A stretch of 33,530 nucleotides of DNA from Gemmataceae bacterium (GTDB lineage: Bacteria; Planctomycetota; Planctomycetia; Gemmatales; Gemmataceae), in the NCBI GenBank assembly GCA_026419115.1, contig JAOAAA010000032.1, forward strand, positions 1 through 33,530, given 5' to 3'. This document shows, piece by piece, positions 27,869 to 33,530 of the stretch (its first letter is position 1; the number at the start of each line of letters is the position of its first letter). The position numbers and the translations under genes were made by a program. The notes under the pieces were generated by a model, which searched no databases, was not told where the DNA came from, and saw nothing but the letters and a program-made list of their open reading frames with translations.

Positions 27869-29106
27869 GGATTGCCCCCCCCCTGTTGCAATGCCCGCAC
27901 TGCCAAGGGCTTGAACAGAATCGCACCTTTGGCAATGATCTTGGAACCTTCGTTGAGTCCTTCGAGAATTTGGACTTCATTTCGATAAGGCTCACCAACT
28001 TGAACTTCCGTTACCTTCCAAATGTTTTCACCTTCGGCCACGAGAACGTAATCGGCGCGACCGATGTGGAGAATCGCATCCACCGGAACCAACAAGGATT
28101 CGCGAGTATCCGTGCCAAGGCCGATCTCGGCAAACATGCCTGGGCGTAGCTTATCATCCGGATCGTCAATCGTGAAAAGAACCCGTAACGAGCGGCGCTC
28201 GGCAGAAAGGACGGGGGCGATACTTTTGACCCGACCAGTGAATGGTTGTTTTGGCACGCTAAAGAAACGGGCCACACAGCCTTGACCAATTTGTACTTGA
28301 TTTAATCTTCCTTCGGGAACGTCTGCCATAACAACATCTAGGTCTGAGCTAACACTCTGAAGTAACTCTACGCTCAACCCTGCCTGTTGCAAGCGACGAG
28401 CTTGGGCGGCCTCTTCACGTTTGGCCACACGCAACGCCGTTTCCGCCTGATGCACTTCTTGCCGACCAGTAATCTCCAGTTGAATCAAATTGGCCCGTTC
28501 CGCGGTGAGGTCTTTTATCGTATCGGTCCCTGCCTCCACGAGTTTTTCGAGCCGTTTGACCACTTCTCGTTGTGCTTCTAATTTCGTTTTGGCTAGCTTT
28601 TGAACTTGTTGCAATTGGGTTTCGTGAAAAGCAATATCGGCCAGCGCTTTTTGCCAATCGGTGAAGGCGGTGAGATTCTCGGGGGAATCGAATTGCCAAA
28701 GAATTTCTCCCTTTTCACTACTGGGACGTAAGCTGGCCACAACGCGACCCGTGACACTGAGTATTGGTTCGGTCAGTAAGGTTTTTCGGACACTCACAAT
28801 TTGAACTTTTTTATCGAAGGGGCTTCCGGGCACAACTCGAATTCGCCCTGCCCCCAAAATCGTAACAACTTCTTGCGGTGGAGTCACCCGTTCCACCGGT
28901 TGGGGGGGGGGATCAAAAGGATTTCCCAACAGATAAACCAGAAAAGCTACCGTCCCAGCCAAAGCGACGAGAAATTGACCCAAAGACCAAAGCCAACGCC
29001 AGCGACCGAAAAACCCTTGCGGCGGTGGCGGTGATTGGGAAGGGGAATTCGTTGGCGGTAGCGGTGATTGGGAAGGGGGATTCGTTGGTGGTGGTGTGTT
29101 TGTCAT
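27865..29106 (-). CDS. RND efflux periplasmic adaptor subunit (HlyD/CzcB type)
   Basis: This 413-aa membrane-fusion protein links the RND pump to the outer-membrane channel. A Pro-rich cytoplasmic N-terminus contains an 11-residue repeat (TNPPSQSPLPP, TNSPSQSPPPP). One membrane anchor follows (about 40-60), then the barrel-sandwich hybrid split by a long alpha-hairpin (about 160-235, LQQVQKLAKTKLEAQREVVKRL), and a beta-barrel with PGMFAEIGLGT. Its start overlaps the TolC-like stop, and its stop overlaps the pump start, both as ATGA. It has two long homopolymers: C10 on the coding strand (28902-28911, Pro66-68) and G9 (27875-27883) close to the stop. The usual metal-binding His-rich domain is not visible. 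Confidence 0.93.
   Translation of the reverse strand: MTNTPPPTNPPSQSPLPPTNSPSQSPPPPQGFFGRWRWLWSLGQFLVALAGTVAFLVYLLGNPFDPPPQPVERVTPPQEVVTILGAGRIRVVPGSPFDKKVQIVSVRKTLLTEPILSVTGRVVASLRPSSEKGEILWQFDSPENLTAFTDWQKALADIAFHETQLQQVQKLAKTKLEAQREVVKRLEKLVEAGTDTIKDLTAERANLIQLEITGRQEVHQAETALRVAKREEAAQARRLQQAGLSVELLQSVSSDLDVVMADVPEGRLNQVQIGQGCVARFFSVPKQPFTGRVKSIAPVLSAERRSLRVLFTIDDPDDKLRPGMFAEIGLGTDTRESLLVPVDAILHIGRADYVLVAEGENIWKVTEVQVGEPYRNEVQILEGLNEGSKIIAKGAILFKPLAVRALQQGGGNP
29028..29093 (-). repeat. 33-bp tandem repeat in adaptor N-terminus
   Basis: Two copies of a 33-bp unit beginning GCGGTGATTGGGAAGGGG start at 29028 and 29061 and differ at only a few bases. They encode the duplicated Pro/Ser-rich 11-residue unit at the cytoplasmic N-terminus of the adaptor. 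In-frame expansion is possible. Confidence 0.85.
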
Positions 29107-30677
29107 GGTGTCACTTTCTTACCTAGGGTTGCATTAAACTTGATTCCTGCTCGACCGAGATTGGCTCGACTTTCGATATATAAGCGATAGGTTTCTCGAT
29201 AGTTTCGTTGCGCATCGAGCACATCAATTAAAGGTCGGCCACCTGCTTCATAAGCCTTGTTCAAGCTATCGCGAACCTCACTGGCGAGTTTCAATTGTTC
29301 TTCGGCCACGGCTTTAGCGTTGGCCTGAACTGTCCGAAGTTCCTGATAGGCTTGCACCACTTCCGAACGAAGCTCTACCAAGGCAGCCTGTAACTCGAAC
29401 CGCTGTTGAACTGCAATCGAAGTCGCTCGATAGATGTTGCCTTGATTCCGATCAGAAAAAGGCAACGTCATCTCAATGCCAAACCCGTAGGAGTTTGCAT
29501 CGGGGAAACCGATGGCTCTTTCTTGGAACTGGCGAGTGTAACCCACTTGAGGGGTGATTTCCGGTAAACCTTGTTTGCGTTCTGAGATGATAGCGGCGTT
29601 GGCCTGAGCTACCTTTCGACGAAGACCCTCTAGGTCTGGCCGATTTTGTGTCGCAATTTTCAACGACTCTTCTAAAGGGGGCATTTGTGGGATCGGAATT
29701 TCTTCCAGCGAACCAGCCACATCGAAATTTGTGTCCGGTTCGTCGCGCCCCATCAAGGCCCACAAACGTGCTTTGGCTGCAATGAGATTGTTTTCGCTAT
29801 CCCGTACTGCTTGTTCGGCACGGAGACGATCGAGGCGGATTCTTCCCAATTCGACCTGCGGGCGTCCCCCCCCCTCGACGGCTTTTTTCGTCAGGTCTTC
29901 CACTTGTTTGAGGTTAGCGGCATCTTGTTGCGCCAATTGCAAAAGAGATTTCGCTTCGAGTACATCGTAATAGGTTGTTGCCACCTCCTGCACACGTTGA
30001 CGGATCAGATCGGCAAATTCTGCCTCACTGACCTTCACCCCCAGCTTAGCCGCTTGGAGAGCTGCTGCCCGTTTCCCGAATAAAAACCAGTCGATGCGGT
30101 ACGAAACGCCAAGGTCCAACTGCGGAGGGCCACCTTGCAAATCTTCTGTAAACGGTCGAATTAACGGCATCAATGTTTGACTAATCCCAAAGGTCGGATT
30201 GGGACGCAGCGAAGCGGTCAGAGCTTCGCCCTGAGCTTGATTGATCGCCTCGAAACCAGCGCGAAGTTTCGGATCGGCCAGCAAGGTGGCATTAATGACC
30301 TGATCTAAGGTAAACTTTGGGCTGTTTTCTTTCTGGGTCGGTGCGGGAGCGGGTGCCGCTTGGGGCAACGGTAGCGATGGGGCTAAATTCGGAAAATTCC
30401 CCTTTTCCTCGGTCTCGGGATAATGAGCAGCAAAAACCTCATTGGAACTTCGGTTGGAAATACCCTTATCGATCGTAGGCAAAGGAGCATCAACGGGTTG
30501 CTCGCTGGCTTGTGTCGAATCGGCAAGAGGAGCTAATAGCCTTGCCTGAATTGGGTATGATTCGTTTTTGAAAATTGTTTCTGTTAGCGAGTTCTGGGGA
30601 AGATGACAACCCGTACCGAAACCGATCAGCAAGGCCAGCGAAATCGCCCCGCTTGCGTAGTTTACCGAGTTGTTCAT
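29103..30677 (-). CDS. TolC/CzcC-type outer-membrane efflux lipoprotein
   Basis: This 524-aa protein is the outer-membrane channel of the tripartite pump. The leader ends in LIGFGTGC with Cys24 as a likely lipidation site. Residues of about 30-125 are Pro-rich and low complexity. Two OEP repeats follow, each with long coiled-coil helices: KFTLDQVINATLLADPKLRAG starts the first and LEESLKIATQNRPDLEGLRRK the second. ATG 30677 is preceded by a strong GGGAGGGG ribosome binding site. It is the first gene of the efflux operon, and a candidate regulated promoter lies 55-85 nt upstream. A G9 run on the coding strand (29866-29874) encodes Gly-Gly-Gly in EGGGRP. Confidence 0.93.
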   Translation of the reverse strand: MNNSVNYASGAISLALLIGFGTGCHLPQNSLTETIFKNESYPIQARLLAPLADSTQASEQPVDAPLPTIDKGISNRSSNEVFAAHYPETEEKGNFPNLAPSLPLPQAAPAPAPTQKENSPKFTLDQVINATLLADPKLRAGFEAINQAQGEALTASLRPNPTFGISQTLMPLIRPFTEDLQGGPPQLDLGVSYRIDWFLFGKRAAALQAAKLGVKVSEAEFADLIRQRVQEVATTYYDVLEAKSLLQLAQQDAANLKQVEDLTKKAVEGGGRPQVELGRIRLDRLRAEQAVRDSENNLIAAKARLWALMGRDEPDTNFDVAGSLEEIPIPQMPPLEESLKIATQNRPDLEGLRRKVAQANAAIISERKQGLPEITPQVGYTRQFQERAIGFPDANSYGFGIEMTLPFSDRNQGNIYRATSIAVQQRFELQAALVELRSEVVQAYQELRTVQANAKAVAEEQLKLASEVRDSLNKAYEAGGRPLIDVLDAQRNYRETYRLYIESRANLGRAGIKFNATLGKKVTP

Positions 30678-30731
30678 GACCCCTCCCTTTGGTACTCGAT
30701 TTCTCTTTTTTGCCTGAGAATCTTTGCAGAA

Positions 30732-30762
30732 CTTGTATCGGATATACCGATCCGTTTAACAA
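30732..30762 (-). promoter_or_regulatory. Promoter with 19-bp spacer and dyad before efflux operon
   Basis: On the minus strand, TTGTTA (30762-30757) and TACAAG (30737-30732) are separated by exactly 19 nt. The spacer contains the dyad CGGAT-N6-ATCCG (30739-30754), nearly centred. Elongated spacers with a central dyad are the hallmark of promoters controlled by MerR-family metal regulators. The -10 match is only moderate (4 of 6), and no regulator gene is in the window. Confidence 0.42.
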
Positions 30763-30789
30763 GTTCCTTTCACATTTTCCAAATTTTCT

Positions 30790-31101
30790 TCATCTATCGG
30801 GATTTTGTTTCGATTGCGAATTTGAGGAAGAATTTACAACTGTCAGAATTTGCTCCCAGATACCGGCTCGCCGCCAGAGATCGTAGTAATGGCGAACCGT
30901 TGAACGATTCGGGAACCCATCGGGCAAGTTCCGCCATCCACAACCCGAGGAAAATAAGTGAAGCAACGCATTAATCACTTCCCGAAGGTCAACTTCCCGT
31001 TTGCGTCCCCCCGATAAGGGAGGTGGAAGCAACGGTTCAATCGCAACCCATTGACTCTCGGTCAGATCGGTAGGAAGCGGATCACGCATCGGAGGTCCCA
31101 T
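30790..31101 (-). pseudogene. IS5-family transposase remnant (N-terminal DUF4096 domain only)
   Basis: The open frame encodes at most 103 aa. MRDPLPTDLTESQWVAIEPLLPPP, followed by GGRKREVDLREVINALLHLFSSGCGWRNLP and NRSTVRHYYDLWRRAGIWEQI, is the helix-turn-helix N-terminal domain (DUF4096) of IS5-group transposases. The frame then runs into a Ser/Gln-rich end and stops; no DDE catalytic domain follows in any frame, because the TolC promoter region begins. The likely start (31089) overlaps the stop of the mgtC gene by 8 bp. I saw no terminal inverted repeats. It is most likely a deletion remnant; a domesticated DNA-binding protein is an alternative, since the domain itself looks undamaged. Confidence 0.8.
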
Positions 31102-31792
31102 TAACGTTCCTCTGCCAACTGACCGCCTTAACCGCCGGCTCGATACTCACACGGGCGACAATTTCTTCCAAAGCGCGATCGTTCCGTTCCATCGCCAGAA
31201 TTTCTGCCATCACAAGGTTATTTCCTTCGGCAGTGTCTTGGCTGGACATTCCCTGCAGGGTCAAGCGCCCGTGTCCGTTGACGTGTCGCAGAAGAATCCG
31301 ACGAATCAGGGTATCTTGATCGGGTGTTGTTTCCACCCGTAGCCGATAAAACGTCTCGACATCGGCACTCAAAGAGGTTTTGGTGCGAGCATCGATCCAG
31401 CGACTGATCGGGCGTAGCCCCACATGAACCAGAAGGATACCGACCGTGCCGATGAGACCTTCTAGAGGGAAGCCTGCCCCTGAAAGGGAACCGACGGCCC
31501 CACTACACCAAATGGTTGCCGCTGTGTTCAATCCTCGCACGTTAAGCCCTTCACGAAGTATCACCCCCCCCCCGAGGAACCCTAATCCACTCACGACCTG
31601 AGCGGCAATCCGCGTGGGACTAGCTTCGCGATCGGTCAGCGTGGAAAGACCAACGAAGAGAGCTGCTCCCAAGGCGACCAAGGCATTGGTCCTCAGGCCC
31701 GCAGTGTGTTGACGCCACTGCCTTTCGAGGCCAATCAACACCCCCATCGCTAGCGCCGCCAAAGTATGGATCGTAAATTGAAGTAGCAACAT
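31082..31792 (-). CDS. mgtC: MgtC/SapB family membrane protein
   Basis: This 236-aa protein starts at ATG 31792, 17 nt after the stop of the Mg2+ ATPase gene, with AGGAG (31804-31800) 7 nt upstream; a longer frame overlapping the ATPase gene is not needed. The N-terminal 130 residues hold the MgtC membrane domain, with GLERQWRQHTAGLRTNALVALGA (family signature), VVSGLGFLGGGVILRE and further helices. A C-terminal soluble domain of about 90 aa (VETTPDQDTLIRRILLRH) resembles an ACT-like fold. MgtC proteins modulate membrane energetics and Mg2+ starvation responses, and association with an MgtA/MgtB pump is classic. A G10 run on the coding strand (31564-31573) encodes Gly-Gly-Gly in LGGGVIL. The C-terminus ends at the transposase remnant. 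Confidence 0.9.
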   Translation of the reverse strand: MLLLQFTIHTLAALAMGVLIGLERQWRQHTAGLRTNALVALGAALFVGLSTLTDREASPTRIAAQVVSGLGFLGGGVILREGLNVRGLNTAATIWCSGAVGSLSGAGFPLEGLIGTVGILLVHVGLRPISRWIDARTKTSLSADVETFYRLRVETTPDQDTLIRRILLRHVNGHGRLTLQGMSSQDTAEGNNLVMAEILAMERNDRALEEIVARVSIEPAVKAVSWQRNVNGTSDA

Positions 31793-31809
31793 CCACCATC
31801 TCCTTTGGG

Positions 31810-33530
31810 TTACAGCCACATCCCATAGCGACGGATATACCAGCGTTTGACCAATTGGGTGAGGAAACAGTAACAAAGCAAAGTCGTTACCAACCACGGG
31901 AAATAAGCCCAGGGCAACGGAACCATTCCCACGGCCTCACCTAGGGGACTAAACGGGACAACAATTCCAATCCCCATAACGGCCAAGGTCAATGTTAACA
32001 GCGTGGGAGCTGCCATGCTTTGGAAGAAGGGAATCTTCGAGGTGCGAATCATGTGAATGATGAGCGTTTGCGAAAGCAATCCTTCGATAAACCAACCCGA
32101 TTGAAAGAGTGCTTGCATTTCAGGCCGATTGGCTGCAAAAACAAAATACATCACACAAAAGGTCGTGATGTCAAAGATCGAGCTAATCGGCCCAATCGTC
32201 ACCATAAACCGCCCCAGATCGTTCACTTGCCATTGACGGGGTTTTTCCAGATATTCCTCGTCCATCTTGTCGAAGGGAATTCCAATCTGCGAGATGTCAT
32301 AAAGTAAGTTTTGGATCAAAAGGTGAATCGCTAGCATGGGTAAAAAGGGGAGCCAAACACTGGCGACCAGCACACTGAAAACGTTACCAAAATTCGAACT
32401 GGCCGCCATTTTGATGTATTTAATGGTGTTGCCGTAAGTTTGTCGGCCAAGCAAGACCCCTTCTTCGAGAACCAAAAGGCTTTTTTCGAGCAGAATAATA
32501 TCGGCCGACTCTTTGGCAATGTCCGCGGCGGTATCGACAGAAATTCCCGCATCGGCTTCGCGGAGGGCAGGCGCATCGTTAATTCCGTCGCCTAAAAAGC
32601 CGACGGTGTGGCCCTTTCGTTTCAGAGCAGCGATGATCCGCGCCTTTTGTGTGGGATTGAGTTTTGCGAATAGGGTCACCTCTTCGGTGGCCTGTTCCAA
32701 CTCGGTATCGCTCATCGCTTCCACTTGCTGACCCAAAAGGGTTCGTGGTTCACCCAACCCGACATCGCGACACACTTTCTTGGCAACTAAATCGTTATCG
32801 CCCGTCAAAATTTTGACTGCGACCCCGTGACGAGCCAAGGCCGCCAAGGCGGGGGCAGCCGATTCTTTCGGCGGATCGAGAAAGGCAATGAATCCAATCA
32901 ATGTCAGATTTTCCTCGTCGCCCACTCCGTATTGTTTGTTGGGTTGGCTCCAGACTTCTTTGATCGCGACAGCAATGACACGCAGACCATCTTGATTCAA
33001 CGAAGTTCGCAGGCGTAAAACTTCGTCACGCACGGAATCGGTTAAAGGAAGGTTTTTGCTACCCACCCGTGCTTCTGAGCAGATCGAAAGTAATTCTTCC
33101 ACGGCCCCTTTACAAATCAGCAGGTCCCGTCCTTTGAAAACCTCGTGAACGATCACCGACATACGGCGTCTTTGAAAATCGAAGGGGATTTCATCGTATT
33201 TCACATAGCGCGTGGTCAAGGCTCGTGTTTCGGTGAGGTCCTCATGATCCAAAACAGCTCGATCCAAAAGATTCTTCAAACCAGTCTGAAAATAACTATT
33301 CAGGTAGGCATATTCGAGGACCTCTTCGCACTCGTTCCCTTCTAAATCCAAATGCTGAATGAGAACAACCTTATCTTGAGTGAGCGTTCCGGTTTTGTCG
33401 GTACACAAAACATCCATGGCCCCAAGATTTTGAATGGCCGAAAGTTTTTTGACAATCACCTTTTTGCGGGGCATGGCAATGGCGCCGCGGGCCAAGTTGG
33501 CCGTCACGATCATGGGTAACATTTCTGGGG
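31810..33530 (-). CDS. mgtA: Magnesium-translocating P-type ATPase (MgtA/MgtB), C-terminal part
   Basis: About 573 codons are present; the N-terminal third lies beyond the window edge. The first visible residues PEMLPMIVTANLARGA form the end of the TM4 transport motif. DKTGTLT gives the phosphorylated Asp, KGAVEELL the nucleotide site, and GDGINDAPALREADAGISVD the hinge. The C-terminal block of membrane helices (LAIHLLIQNLLYDISQIGIPFD) is typical of Mg2+-importing P3B ATPases rather than calcium or heavy-metal pumps. The protein imports Mg2+ across the inner membrane. The stop is 17 nt before mgtC, so the two form an operon. MgtA and MgtB cannot be told apart here. Confidence 0.94.
   Translation of the reverse strand, partial: PEMLPMIVTANLARGAIAMPRKKVIVKKLSAIQNLGAMDVLCTDKTGTLTQDKVVLIQHLDLEGNECEEVLEYAYLNSYFQTGLKNLLDRAVLDHEDLTETRALTTRYVKYDEIPFDFQRRRMSVIVHEVFKGRDLLICKGAVEELLSICSEARVGSKNLPLTDSVRDEVLRLRTSLNQDGLRVIAVAIKEVWSQPNKQYGVGDEENLTLIGFIAFLDPPKESAAPALAALARHGVAVKILTGDNDLVAKKVCRDVGLGEPRTLLGQQVEAMSDTELEQATEEVTLFAKLNPTQKARIIAALKRKGHTVGFLGDGINDAPALREADAGISVDTAADIAKESADIILLEKSLLVLEEGVLLGRQTYGNTIKYIKMAASSNFGNVFSVLVASVWLPFLPMLAIHLLIQNLLYDISQIGIPFDKMDEEYLEKPRQWQVNDLGRFMVTIGPISSIFDITTFCVMYFVFAANRPEMQALFQSGWFIEGLLSQTLIIHMIRTSKIPFFQSMAAPTLLTLTLAVMGIGIVVPFSPLGEAVGMVPLPWAYFPWLVTTLLCYCFLTQLVKRWYIRRYGMWL

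Noticed and set aside
31793-31897. Longer start for mgtC overlapping the ATPase gene
   Set aside because: The extra 35 residues lie within the ATPase reading region; ATG 31792 has a strong AGGAG at the right distance and starts directly at the membrane domain.

Overview
The window looks like chromosomal DNA from a planctomycete, probably Gemmatales-like. This is inferred from gene content: an exported Gfo/Idh/MocA oxidoreductase next to a double DUF1080 (3-keto-disaccharide hydrolase) protein, two Hanks-type Ser/Thr kinases, a 1085-aa tricorn-type protease, a giant PQQ-like propeller protein ending in a malectin-like domain, archaeal-type phosphoglycerate mutase, and a GH10-like protein of planctomycete style. 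Base composition is roughly balanced by eye. Both end genes are cut by the window. I saw no rRNA, tRNA, CRISPR array or prophage.

Layout. 1-4.1 kb (+): a sugar-metabolism group with the tail of a sugar phosphate isomerase, an oxidoreductase, the DUF1080 protein and a PfkB kinase. 4.2-6.6 kb (-): a soluble Ser/Thr kinase, a YggS-type PLP protein starting 1 nt after the kinase stop, and an FmdB zinc-ribbon protein. 7.1-10.6 kb (+): a GH10-like protein that seems to lack its acid/base Glu, then a membrane Ser/Thr kinase, with a small SWIM zinc-finger gene converging on it. 11.3-14.5 kb (+): tricorn protease. 14.7-19.4 kb: an HD-domain protein (-), serA (+), apgM (-) and an unrecognised conserved-looking protein (-). 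19.9-23.7 kb (+): the propeller/malectin protein. 23.9-33.5 kb (-): a metal-related block in transcription order mgtA/B-type Mg2+ ATPase, MgtC, an IS5-type transposase remnant, a TolC/adaptor/RND heavy-metal efflux operon joined by ATGA overlaps, and a small exported PepSY-like protein.

How the genes relate. The first block fits oxidation and hydrolysis of disaccharides followed by phosphorylation. apgM makes or uses 3-phosphoglycerate, the substrate of SerA, and the two genes converge. The right block combines Mg2+ uptake with metal efflux. The efflux operon is preceded by a promoter with a 19-bp spacer holding a dyad, the layout used by MerR-family regulators.

The most unusual signal is not a gene. 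Ten perfect G or C runs of 9-10 nt lie inside coding sequences, each encoding Gly-Gly-Gly or Pro-Pro-Pro without breaking the frame. One lies a few codons before the adaptor stop, where gain of one G would fuse the adaptor in frame to the RND pump. I did not find a convincing new defence or mobile system.
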